The translations under genes and the position numbers were made by a program. The notes under the pieces were generated by a model that saw only the letters and a list, made by a program, of their open reading frames with translations, was not told the DNA's origin and did no database searches. Shown here in pieces: positions 23,521 through 32,982 of a stretch of DNA of 51,739 bases (positions are counted from its first letter, which is position 1; each line of letters begins with the position of its first letter). The stretch is from DASPLH01 sp035627675. Its GTDB lineage: Bacteria > Acidobacteriota > Terriglobia > Terriglobales > Acidobacteriaceae. The stretch is taken from assembly GCA_035627675.1 (NCBI GenBank), contig DASPLH010000015.1, forward strand, positions 1 through 51,739, given 5' to 3'.

Positions 23521-24618
23521 GTGAGCCAAGTTCGCATGAACTGGCAGGTTAAGGCTGTCCTGCCCGTCGCGGCCGTTCTGCTGAACGGGCTGTTGCTGTT
23601 CGTCCTGGTGACGCTCTCGCTGGGCGACCCGGAACGCAACATCGTCCTTGTGGTCGCCACGGCGGGTGCGGTGTCGATCTGCGCCGTGATGCTGATGGTG
23701 CTCGCCATCGTTGTCCGGCGTCCGATGATCCAGTTACAGGAGAAGATCGCGCAGGTCCGCGGAGGCGATCTCCATGTCAAAGTGGACTTCGCGGAGCGCA
23801 ACGACGAGATCGGGGACCTCGGACGCGACTTCAACGACATGGTCCGGCAACTGCGAGAGAGTCGCGAAGAAATCCAGCGGCTGCACCGGACGCAGATGTC
23901 GCGCGCGGAACACCTTGCAACCCTAGGCGAGATGGCGGCCGGACTGGCGCACGAGATCCGCAACCCTCTGGCCGGAATCTCCGGCGTCATGGACGTTGTC
24001 GCTCGCGACCTGCCCAAGGAGAGCCCTGCGCGCGCCGTGCTGGCCGATGTCCGCAGCGAAGTCAGCCACATCAACCGCATCGTTACCGAGTTGCTCGACA
24101 TCGCGCGTCCCAAGACGCCGCAGTTCCGCGTGGCCGATCTGGTTTCCACGGCCGAGCACGCGGTGCTGTTCGCTCGCGACCAGGCGGCAGCCAAGAAAGT
24201 CTCCATCGAACTGGTGAAACAGGACCTGCCGCCGATAGAACATGACAGGGGACAGATTCACCAGGTGCTGCTGAATCTGCTGCTCAATGCCATTCAGGCG
24301 TGCGGCGAGAACGGAAGCGTCCGGGTCGAGTTCGAAGAAGCACAGGAGATGGTGTCGGTCGTGGTGACCGACACAGGACGCGGCATTCCGCCGGAGATCC
24401 TGGCCAATATCTTCCGGCCCTTCTTCACCACCAAGGGCAACGGCACGGGTTTGGGACTGTCGCTGGCGAAGCGCATCGTGGAAGACCACGGCGGGCGCAT
24501 CGACGTGACCAGTTGGGTCGGCAAAGGCAGCCGGTTCACCATCGCGCTGCCCAAGGCCAGAGTAGTACACGCCGGAGCGCCGGCGACTGATACCTCGTTG
24601 CAGCGGGTCAAGGAATAA
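23521..24618 (+). CDS. Membrane sensor histidine kinase (NtrB-like)
   Basis: A 365-residue kinase. Two membrane helices (about residues 10-32 and 41-65) enclose only about 8 residues outside, so it probably senses through the membrane or a partner. A HAMP domain (about 66-118) leads to the HisKA domain with the phospho-accepting H144 in LAHEIRNPL, then the ATPase with N box (QVLLNLLLNAIQACG), G1 (DTGRGIP) and G2 (GTGLGLSLA). Start GTG 23521 has GAGGAG 9 bases upstream; the frame is open further but without support. Its partner gene begins 45 bases after it. Confidence 0.9.
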   Translation: MSQVRMNWQVKAVLPVAAVLLNGLLLFVLVTLSLGDPERNIVLVVATAGAVSICAVMLMVLAIVVRRPMIQLQEKIAQVRGGDLHVKVDFAERNDEIGDLGRDFNDMVRQLRESREEIQRLHRTQMSRAEHLATLGEMAAGLAHEIRNPLAGISGVMDVVARDLPKESPARAVLADVRSEVSHINRIVTELLDIARPKTPQFRVADLVSTAEHAVLFARDQAAAKKVSIELVKQDLPPIEHDRGQIHQVLLNLLLNAIQACGENGSVRVEFEEAQEMVSVVVTDTGRGIPPEILANIFRPFFTTKGNGTGLGLSLAKRIVEDHGGRIDVTSWVGKGSRFTIALPKARVVHAGAPATDTSLQRVKE

Positions 24619-24663
24619 GCCTTAAGCGCCCCGCCTGCGCGGCATAGTAAAGTTAACGAATCC

Positions 24664-26136
<1,473 letters not shown>

Positions 26137-26143
26137 AAAGAAG

Positions 26144-26183
26144 CTACTGAGTTGCTAAGTTGCTGAGCTACTAAGCTACTGAG
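26144..26183 (+). repeat. Tandem 8-bp repeats, five units (YTRCTRAG)
   Basis: Five consecutive units: CTACTGAG, TTGCTAAG, TTGCTGAG, CTACTAAG, CTACTGAG. Inverted copies of the same unit follow at 26241-26276, so the whole can fold into a long imperfect hairpin; its right arm is followed by GTTTTTTG, which would make it a terminator for the regulator gene ending at 26136. The same 8-mer family recurs at 29622-29686. Confidence 0.85.
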
Positions 26184-26240
26184 CACCTCGCCGCGTGACT
26201 GCCACAGCAGCTCAGCCTCATCGGCGGAGTCAGCCAATTG

Positions 26241-26276
26241 TTTAGCAGCTTAGTGGCTTTAGCAGCTCAGTAGCTT
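26241..26276 (-). repeat. Inverted copies of the 8-bp repeat
   Basis: Reverse complements of the CTNCTRAG unit (TTAGCAGC, TTAGTGGC, TTTAGCAGC, TCAGTAGC). The outer part pairs almost perfectly with 26142-26160 (AAGCTACTGAG with CTCAGTAGCTT). A run of six T follows on the plus strand. Confidence 0.8.
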
Positions 26277-26289
26277 GTTTTTTGAAAGT

Positions 26290-26322
26290 CCCCAGGACAG
26301 GGTAGGACACGCTGTCCTGGGG
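26290..26322. terminator. Strong hairpin between convergent genes
   Basis: A perfect 11-bp stem (CCCCAGGACAG / CTGTCCTGGGG) with an 11-base loop, between the regulator gene and the TPR gene that converge here. No T-run on either side, so it is a stabilising or Rho-assisted structure rather than a classic terminator. Confidence 0.6.
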
Positions 26323-26414
26323 TAGCGCCAACTTGCGCGCTGAATCAGTGACGGTCGCGGGCGTGGGTATGAAAGAAGATGAACTCCCCGCCGACCCTCG
26401 GGATTAAGCCTTCG

Positions 26415-27110
26415 TTAGGACTTCTTACCCATCTTGCTATGCGCCTTGGCGCGTTGGATCCAGTCTTCCACCTCGGCGCGCATAGGATGGTCGGGGTTTT
26501 TCGCGATCAGTTCCTGCCACGCAGCGACGGCGCCGGCGGGGTCCTTCTTCGCCTGCCAACGGACGATGCCCATGTTGAACAGCGCCTTGTGGTATCCCGG
26601 CTTGTGCTTCAGCGCTGTCTCGAATCGCTTCAACGCGCTGTCGGCATCGCCCAGGTAGAAGAACGCAGAACCCTGGCCGACCAGGACGTCCGGGGAGTCA
26701 GGCTTCACGGCGAGCGCCTTCTCGTAATAATCGACCGATTCCTTGAACGCCTTGTGCTCGTAGTACGTGTTGGCGACCTTCAACAGCAGGTCGAAGTTTT
26801 TCGGGTCTTTCTGAAGCTGCTCGAGGACGGGCTTCACAGCCTCGCTTGCGGCTTCGGCGGGATTCGCCTCGGGCATCTGGCGCAGCTGACCAGGTCCCAG
26901 GTTCTGGGCGGGTGCGCCGTGGTCTTCGCCTTCGATATGCGGAGTGCCGTCCGCGTGCAGGTGCTGGGCGGCACCCTGCGTCGCCTGCGACGCCGATCCA
27001 CGAACGAGGTAGCCAAGGGTGATTCCAACGACAAAACAGATCACGGCCAGCGCATACACCTGGACCGCGGTCATCCGGTTTGGCGTTGCGGGGGTAGTGG
27101 GGGACGACAT
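26415..27110 (-). CDS. Membrane-anchored TPR protein, paralogue of 9149-9820
   Basis: A 231-residue protein with one membrane helix (about residues 17-39, VYALAVICFVVGITLGYLV), a His/Gly/Asp-containing linker and three TPR units (about 100-210, including ANTYYEHKAFKESVDYYEKAL). It shares the membrane segment and repeat layout with the protein at 9149. Its ATG follows the hemA stop directly (TAGATG) and its ribosome site AAGGAG lies inside the hemA end, so the two are translationally coupled. An apocytochrome-holding role like CcmI/NrfG is inferred. Confidence 0.82.
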   Translation of the reverse strand: MSSPTTPATPNRMTAVQVYALAVICFVVGITLGYLVRGSASQATQGAAQHLHADGTPHIEGEDHGAPAQNLGPGQLRQMPEANPAEAASEAVKPVLEQLQKDPKNFDLLLKVANTYYEHKAFKESVDYYEKALAVKPDSPDVLVGQGSAFFYLGDADSALKRFETALKHKPGYHKALFNMGIVRWQAKKDPAGAVAAWQELIAKNPDHPMRAEVEDWIQRAKAHSKMGKKS

Positions 27111-28406
27111 CTACGACTCCTTCGCGAGCTGGTAAGTGTTCCGCTCGTGTTTCAAATCGAATAAAAGCTCGACCGTGCGGTTCAACTGGTCGGTCGAGGC
27201 AACGCCGGAAACGACGTTGAGGTTCCTCGCCACCGTGGCCGTGATTCGCTGTGTCACGTGCGACGCATACGCCCGCAGCAACTCGCTCTGGTCGGCCGTC
27301 AGTGGACCCATGTGGTCGCTGACCGTGGTCAGCTCCTGCTCCGCCATTCGTTCAAGCTGCTGACGCAGGCTGGCGATGGTCGGGATGACGTTCTCGCTCA
27401 GCAATGAGCGCAACAGACCCGACGACTCCTGGCGCACGGCGTGCTCCGCCTGCTTGGTCGAAATCTTCACCTCGACGCTCGGGCGCGTGTTCTCGCAAAG
27501 ATCGTCGATATCGAACAGCGTCACGCCCGGAAGCGTGCGCACCGACGACTGGACGTTGCGAGGGACTCCGAGGTCGACAATGACCAACGCCTTCTTGGAA
27601 ATCCCGAGCGCGGTCTCCACCTGTTCCCGCGAGATCACGGGCCGCTCGGCGCTCGCCGCCGCGACCAGGATGCCGGCCTTCGCTAGTTCCGGCGCGCTCG
27701 CATCCACGGGAACAGCTTTGGCGCCGATGCGCGCGGCCAGATCCTCCGCCTTCGCGTGTGTGCGGCTGGAGATGACGATGTTCTTTACGCCTGAATCGAT
27801 CAACTGCAGGCAGACGGCCTCCGCCATCTGTCCGGCACCAATCACAAGGGCCGAGCGCCCTGCGAGGTCTTCCATAGCCGCCTTGCACTGCCGAACGGCG
27901 GCAACGCTGACGGGAACGACATCCTGGGCGTCAGGCAGTTCCGACTGGATGCGAAGCGCGCACTTGACCGCGCGCGTGAAGATCGAGTCGAGGAAACGGC
28001 CCGTGCTATCCGCGCGCTGAGCCAGTCTCCATGCCCGCATGACGGAGTCGATCACGTCCGGCTCGCCGAACACTCGCGTGTCGAGTCCGGCGGTCACGCG
28101 GAGAACATGCGAGACGGCCGCGTCGTCCACCAGGCGATAGAAGTTCGACCAGTCGGAGAGCTTGAGATCGTGGCTTTGAGTGAGGAAGCGGAGAACAGAG
28201 TTCGAGGCGTCCGACGGATTGCCCGTCCAGAGATAAAACTCGGTGCGGTTGCAGGTGGAGATTACGGCAACCTCATCGATGCCCTCGCTGCGGACCAGGT
28301 GCCTCAAGGCCTCGACCTGGCGTGCAACAGGCATCCAGAACCGCTCGCGTACGGCCAGCGCGGCGGTCTTGTAGCTGATGCCTATAACAACCAGAGTCGG
28401 TTCCAC
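27111..28406 (-). CDS. hemA: Glutamyl-tRNA reductase
   Basis: A 431-residue protein that reduces glutamyl-tRNA(Glu) to glutamate-1-semialdehyde, the first committed step of C5-pathway tetrapyrrole synthesis. The catalytic cysteine C52 lies in STCNRTE; ISYKTAALAVRE and the GLDTRVFGEPDVI segment (usually GLDS-V-GE-QI) are conserved marks, and GAGQMAE near residue 190 is the NADPH site. GTG 28406 has AGGAG 8 bases upstream. It sits apart from other heme genes and in an operon with a TPR protein, next to cytochrome and cytochrome-assembly genes, which suggests heme supply for them. Confidence 0.93.
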   Translation of the reverse strand: MEPTLVVIGISYKTAALAVRERFWMPVARQVEALRHLVRSEGIDEVAVISTCNRTEFYLWTGNPSDASNSVLRFLTQSHDLKLSDWSNFYRLVDDAAVSHVLRVTAGLDTRVFGEPDVIDSVMRAWRLAQRADSTGRFLDSIFTRAVKCALRIQSELPDAQDVVPVSVAAVRQCKAAMEDLAGRSALVIGAGQMAEAVCLQLIDSGVKNIVISSRTHAKAEDLAARIGAKAVPVDASAPELAKAGILVAAASAERPVISREQVETALGISKKALVIVDLGVPRNVQSSVRTLPGVTLFDIDDLCENTRPSVEVKISTKQAEHAVRQESSGLLRSLLSENVIPTIASLRQQLERMAEQELTTVSDHMGPLTADQSELLRAYASHVTQRITATVARNLNVVSGVASTDQLNRTVELLFDLKHERNTYQLAKES

Positions 28407-28679
28407 AGCGGATACTCCTATTCACTCCTGTGGATAGGCATCCGTGGTTCCAAACCGAGGCGCGGAACCAAAGTTGTTTTCGCCTTGATTTCAGCAACTT
28501 ACAACCGAAAACGGAATCTGGAGAGCCGAATCCAGAGTACGTTGCGAGTTATGGCGCGACCTCTTGGGATTTTCCGCGCAAGCCAACCTTTTGGACGAAG
28601 AACATCTCGCCGTCGATTCGCACCGAAGTAACTCCGGGGCGGTCACAATCCGGCGCGTTTCGTCCGTTCCAGGACACGT

Positions 28680-29600
28680 ATGCGCCTGCACCTGTTGCTC
28701 GCAATTCTTGTACTCGTTTGCCCCAGTGCCGTTTGCCTCGAGCCGGCGGACGCCTCGCCCGAACCATCCGGGACCGCCCCCCTCACCGTTGTCAAGCACG
28801 TCCGCGAGGTACGCATCGACTTCACGGTTTCCGATAGCACCGGACGACTCGTGCCGGGGCTGACGGCCGGCGATCTGCGCGTGTACGACAACAGCAGCCT
28901 GGTGCCACGGCTGATCGACTTCCGCGCCGGCGCCGAACTTGCCTTGAACCTCGTCCTGCTGATCGATACCAGCGAGTCCACGCGAGAGCGCCTGGGACAA
29001 CATCAGCAGTTCGCGCGAGCGCTGCTGGAGCACACCTTCCGCGCGGGTGATCGCCTGATGCTGGCGTCGCTGGACAGCCGCCTGCGGGTCGTCCGCCCCT
29101 TCACTGAATCCGCCGCAGATCTCGCACAGGCCGTGAGCGAGCTTCGCGTTACGAGCCTGACCGGTCTGCATGACGCCATGGTCGAGGCCTGCGAACGGCA
29201 CCTTGCGCACGCGCCTTCGCAAGGCCGCCGGGTACTCGTGGTGATCACCGATGGACAAGACAACGTGAGTTACAGCCGCCTGGACGATGCCGTCGAAGCC
29301 GCGCTCCAGCACGGTGTAACCGTCTTCGCCGTGTCGTTTACGGAAGGCGACGTGGACCGGGACGCGCTCAACCGGCTGCACATGCTCAGTTCCGCTACGG
29401 GCGGGCGAGCCGTTTTCGTCGAACCCTCCAACCTCGGGAACGCTCTCGAACAAATCGGGACGAATATGCGCACCAGCTACTCGCTGGTGTTCCCGGCGGC
29501 ACAGGCCGCCAGCCAGACCGGGTTCCGCCGCGTGAAGATCGTGCCCGCCAAACCGCGTGACTGGAAGATCAGTGCCCGCGCCGGCTATTTCCTTCCGTGA
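28680..29600 (+). CDS. VWFA-related acidobacterial-type exported protein
   Basis: A 306-residue protein with a signal peptide (cleavage near AVCLE) and, after a short beta-rich domain (residues 40-85, DFTVSDSTGRLVPGLTAGDLRVYDN), a von Willebrand factor A domain (about 90-280). The MIDAS motif DTSES stands near residue 96, with the later Thr and Asp (TSLTG, ITDGQDN). This layout is the VWFA-related family largely known from Acidobacteria, and is the best lineage marker in the window. Function is unknown; such domains bind proteins through a metal ion. AGGA precedes the ATG. It diverges from hemA, and the 273-bp gap between them holds the shared 11-mer noted at 20103. Confidence 0.88.
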   Translation: MRLHLLLAILVLVCPSAVCLEPADASPEPSGTAPLTVVKHVREVRIDFTVSDSTGRLVPGLTAGDLRVYDNSSLVPRLIDFRAGAELALNLVLLIDTSESTRERLGQHQQFARALLEHTFRAGDRLMLASLDSRLRVVRPFTESAADLAQAVSELRVTSLTGLHDAMVEACERHLAHAPSQGRRVLVVITDGQDNVSYSRLDDAVEAALQHGVTVFAVSFTEGDVDRDALNRLHMLSSATGGRAVFVEPSNLGNALEQIGTNMRTSYSLVFPAAQAASQTGFRRVKIVPAKPRDWKISARAGYFLP

Positions 29601-29621
29601 GCAGCTTAGGTGCACGGCGAG

Positions 29622-29686
29622 CTACTAAGCTACTGAGCTACTGAGCTTCTAAGCTACTAAGCTTCTAAGCTGCTGAGCCTTCTGAG
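29622..29686 (+). repeat. Tandem 8-bp repeats, seven to eight units (CTNCTRAG)
   Basis: Units CTACTAAG, CTACTGAG, CTACTGAG, CTTCTAAG, CTACTAAG, CTTCTAAG, CTGCTGAG and a 9-base CCTTCTGAG follow each other without gaps right after the VWFA gene. AGCAGCTTAG at 29600-29609 is an inverted copy. The same unit family stands at 26144-26276. Confidence 0.88.
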
Positions 29687-29732
29687 CAGCGGGAGCTTTT
29701 CAGCCCCGTTACGCCGGTATTGCAAAACAACA

Positions 29733-29757
29733 ACGCCGCCCCTGGGGAGGGCGGCGT
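29733..29757 (-). terminator. Intrinsic terminator of the AsmA-like gene
   Basis: A perfect 9-bp stem (ACGCCGCCC / GGGCGGCGT) with a 7-base loop. On the minus strand the stem is followed by TGTTGTTTTG. It lies 22 bases past the stop of the gene at 29780. Confidence 0.85.
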
Positions 29758-29779
29758 CTCGATGTTCCTCAGATTCGAT

Positions 29780-32701
29780 CTAACGTGCGGGCTGTTGCTG
29801 TTGCTGTTGCTGTGGTTGTTGCTGCTGGTTGTCCTGCTGCTTCTTCTTCCCAAACAGCCCGATGATGCTGTTGACCGTGTCCGTCGTAGAGGGTTGCTGT
29901 TGCTGCGTTTGTTGCTGTTGCGGCTGAGCGTTGGTGCCGGCGGCATTGGGCTGCTGGTTCGGGTCGTACTGCTGATTCTCCTTCGGCTTGCCGCTCAGGG
30001 CATCGAGTATGCCGCCGACTCCGCCCTGCTTCCCGGCGCCCTTGCCACCGATGGCGCCGAGGATCCCGGTCGTCAGCTGTCCTGGGTTCGAGAAGCTCGG
30101 CAGCAGGTTCTGCATCTTCATCTGCGCGATTGCCTGCACATCGGGCGCGAAACTCATGTTCTGAAACGTCCCGGTCACGAGCACCGGCAACACGAGTTCG
30201 CCATTGTTGTTGGCCAGGGCCGTCTGCATGAAACCGCCGACGCTGTTGCCGCCCACCATCTGGCTGTAGTTCTTGGAGAGTACCGCCGTCAACCGCATGT
30301 TGATCGACTGGTCCACCAGGTTGACCGACCCCGTACCGGCCAACGTTCCGCCGTCGATCAGGGCCTTGAGGTTGTCGGTACTCGCGACCCCGTTGCGAAT
30401 TTCGAAGTCACCGGCCAACTGCTGCAACCGCGTAAAGTCCTGCCCGGCGCGGCCCAGGGTTTGGAACTTCCCGACGGAAGACAACTGCTGAAGGATGTCC
30501 ACCTTCGCCAGGCGGCCCTCGGCGAGGTTCAGCGACACGCGTCCGTTGAGCGTGCGGGCGATATCGGTGCCGCTCGGCACTTGCGCGAATGACGCCTGGA
30601 TGTTCGACGCGAGCAGGCCGTAGAGCACCTCCTTCACCGACGACACGGAGGCGATCAACCGGTTGCTATCGACCTTCTGGGTCCGCATGGCGATGTTGTA
30701 AACCGGCGTCTGGCCGCGCATGTCCACCACCACTTGTCCGTTGGCCTGGCCTCCATAGAGAAGCGCGTTCACCGGGTTCAGCCGGATGACGCCGCGATCA
30801 AGTGCGATGTTCGTCCGCGCATTCTGAAGATTGAGTTGATCGTAAACAATGTTGCCGATGGATACGTTGCCGCCGCCCGTCATGCGGGTGATGATGCTCG
30901 GCTGGGCCGCCGTGGACTGTGCGTGCGCCGCCGGCACGATCGAAAGACTGCCGGCCGCCGTCGTCGGTGCCGGGGCCGCATTGAAGATCTTCTGCAACTC
31001 CAGCACATCGAGCTTGTCGGCATTGAGCGTGAACTGCACGTTGGGCGCCTGGAAGTTGCGCACCGTCATGTTGCCTGTGGCGTTGGTGCTGCCTATCGAG
31101 GCCTGCACGCCGTCGAGCATCATCGAGTTCTGCGTAAAGCGGATGTTCGCCGCGCGCACGTTGGCCGGCGCGTTCATCTGCGGCGACTTCACCGACGCGT
31201 TCTGAATGCTTCCGGTGCCCGAGAACTGCATCGCCTCCGAGCGTTTCACCGGCCCCTTGGCCGTGACGTCGAGCGAGATCGTGCCGCTGCCGGTCATGCC
31301 GTCCGCCGCGGTAATGCCTGCGGCCTGCGCGATCGCCAGCAACTCGCCAACATTCGCATTCGCCGTTCGGACGACGGCGTCGATGACAGGCGAAGAGGTC
31401 GTGTACTGCGCCATCGCGAACCTGACCGAGACATTCGTGCCCCCGGCGTTGGCCGTGAAGTCGTTGGACCGGATCTGCTGCGGCGTGAGCGCCAGCTGGA
31501 TTCCCGGCACCTTCACCGGTGCGGGAACGTCCTTCCCGGTGATGCTCAGGTCGCTGCCCTGCACCGTCCCGTTCAGTGTCGGATTGTTCAGTGCGCCCTG
31601 CACCTGGAGGTTCGCGTTCAGCTTACCTGCGACCTGCATTCCGGGGTTGAACGCGACTCCGAAGGCCGCGGCCAGCCGGCTCACTTCCCCGATGGAGACA
31701 TTGCTGGCCTGCACGTTCAGATCGCCGAGGGCGGGAGTGCTGCGGGTATTCACCGTTCCGCTGAGAGAAACCGGGGTGTTGCCGAGCTTCGCCGTCGTCT
31801 TGCCAAGCTGGATCACGTCCGTCTGGAGATCGTCGGTGACGTCGTAATCCAACGTGATCGGGTACCCGATATCGAGGCCGCGGACCCGCGCGTTGTCGAG
31901 CCGGATCGACCCCTTCGAGTGCAGCTTGCCCTCGGAGTTGCTCACGTCGGCCTTGCCGCTCATCGTGGCTTCGGTCCCGGCGAGTGCCTCCGAGTTCAGG
32001 AACTTCTGGAGTCCTGACAACGCAACCTGGTCGAGGTTGATCGTGCCGTTGAACGGCGTGTTGATCATGCTCGCGTCGTTGATCGGCCCACCCTTGCCCT
32101 CCAGTCGAGCCAGTTGCCTGCCTTCTCCGGGTAGGTGGGCCGTCAGCGCCATCGCGAACGGCTTGCCCTTGGCGTAGTCGTTCAGTTCGAAGTCGATGTG
32201 GTCGTACACGGCGCGCGACTGGTGCTTCTGCTGATCGGTGACGGCCAGGGTGCCGTCCTCGATCTCAAGTTTGCCGAGCTGGAACTCCGTATCTCCGCCT
32301 GCCCCCGTCTTGTCGCCGCCCAGCGTGGCGAAGTTCCAGACGCCCTTTGCATTGCGCACCACTTCAACGGTTGGCCGGTGCAGCGCGATGCTGTTGATCG
32401 CCACCTCTCTCCTCAGCAACGGCATCAGCTGAAGGCTGACCGAAAGGTTCTGTGCCTGGGCAAACGGACGCGAGGTGTTGAACGACGGGTCCTCGGCGAT
32501 GATGGCGTTCTGCACCCGAACGCTTGGGGGCAGAAGGCTCAGAGACATCTGGCCGACCGAAACCTGCCGCCCCAACCTCTTCGAGAGTTCCGCCTCGATC
32601 CTGCCGCGGTACCGATTCACGTCGAGGAAGCGCGGAACAATGGCCAACGCGGCCACAACCACCACCAGCAGAACGATTACGACGATTCCGAATTTGCGCA
32701 T
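29780..32701 (-). CDS. AsmA-family outer-membrane/lipid-trafficking protein with Gln-rich tail
   Basis: A 973-residue protein: one N-terminal membrane helix (residues 4-23, FGIVVIVLLVVVVAALAIV), the AsmA start signature (FLDVNRYRGRIEAELSKRLGRQVSVG), then long beta-rich AsmA/DUF748-like repeats and the characteristic C-terminal segment with GGTLAGTGSVNLVDQSINMRL. AsmA proteins are bridge-like and help move phospholipids or shape the outer membrane. The last 75 residues are low-complexity Gln/Asn/Pro. I start at ATG 32701, which opens the membrane helix; the 66 extra codons upstream look non-coding. It is monocistronic. Confidence 0.88.
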   Translation of the reverse strand: MRKFGIVVIVLLVVVVAALAIVPRFLDVNRYRGRIEAELSKRLGRQVSVGQMSLSLLPPSVRVQNAIIAEDPSFNTSRPFAQAQNLSVSLQLMPLLRREVAINSIALHRPTVEVVRNAKGVWNFATLGGDKTGAGGDTEFQLGKLEIEDGTLAVTDQQKHQSRAVYDHIDFELNDYAKGKPFAMALTAHLPGEGRQLARLEGKGGPINDASMINTPFNGTINLDQVALSGLQKFLNSEALAGTEATMSGKADVSNSEGKLHSKGSIRLDNARVRGLDIGYPITLDYDVTDDLQTDVIQLGKTTAKLGNTPVSLSGTVNTRSTPALGDLNVQASNVSIGEVSRLAAAFGVAFNPGMQVAGKLNANLQVQGALNNPTLNGTVQGSDLSITGKDVPAPVKVPGIQLALTPQQIRSNDFTANAGGTNVSVRFAMAQYTTSSPVIDAVVRTANANVGELLAIAQAAGITAADGMTGSGTISLDVTAKGPVKRSEAMQFSGTGSIQNASVKSPQMNAPANVRAANIRFTQNSMMLDGVQASIGSTNATGNMTVRNFQAPNVQFTLNADKLDVLELQKIFNAAPAPTTAAGSLSIVPAAHAQSTAAQPSIITRMTGGGNVSIGNIVYDQLNLQNARTNIALDRGVIRLNPVNALLYGGQANGQVVVDMRGQTPVYNIAMRTQKVDSNRLIASVSSVKEVLYGLLASNIQASFAQVPSGTDIARTLNGRVSLNLAEGRLAKVDILQQLSSVGKFQTLGRAGQDFTRLQQLAGDFEIRNGVASTDNLKALIDGGTLAGTGSVNLVDQSINMRLTAVLSKNYSQMVGGNSVGGFMQTALANNNGELVLPVLVTGTFQNMSFAPDVQAIAQMKMQNLLPSFSNPGQLTTGILGAIGGKGAGKQGGVGGILDALSGKPKENQQYDPNQQPNAAGTNAQPQQQQTQQQQPSTTDTVNSIIGLFGKKKQQDNQQQQPQQQQQQQPAR
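29783..29960 (-). repeat. CAG/CAA-rich low-complexity tract
   Basis: Repeated CAA/CAG glutamine codons, in two clusters, encode the C-terminal tail of the AsmA-like protein (runs of up to seven Gln). Mixed codons make it less slippage-prone than a pure triplet repeat. Confidence 0.85.
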
Positions 32702-32843
32702 AAGCTTTTCCGCTCGAACCAACCGTCGAGCGCCCCCATGGCGGCCAGAGTAGTGCCGAGAATAGTACTGATTAAGAGTCCGGCTAGCTACTCTCCGTTG
32801 CCATGAATTCGCACTCCGCCCAAGGCACCTCGCGTTTCTTTGG

Positions 32844-32872
32844 ACAAAAAAAAGCCCTGCAAGGCAGGGCTT
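32844..32872 (-). terminator. Strong intrinsic terminator of the exopolysaccharide operon
   Basis: A perfect 9-bp stem (AAGCCCTGC / GCAGGGCTT) with a 3-base loop. On the minus strand it runs into at least eight T. It lies about 110 bases past the stop of the IPT-domain gene at 32983 and closes the operon that begins at 44331. Confidence 0.95.
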
Positions 32873-32982
32873 GGAAGCAGGAGCGATCACACTGGACAAA
32901 ACTCGCCCAAGGGGGACGTGAGCGCGCCCCAGCCATTGTTGCAGTTGCGGAAGCGGCTGGATGTCGAAGCCTCGTGCTCCCT

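Noticed and set aside
26144..26276. CRISPR array suggested by regularly repeated short units.
   Set aside because: Units are 8 bases, directly adjacent with no spacers, and no cas gene is near.
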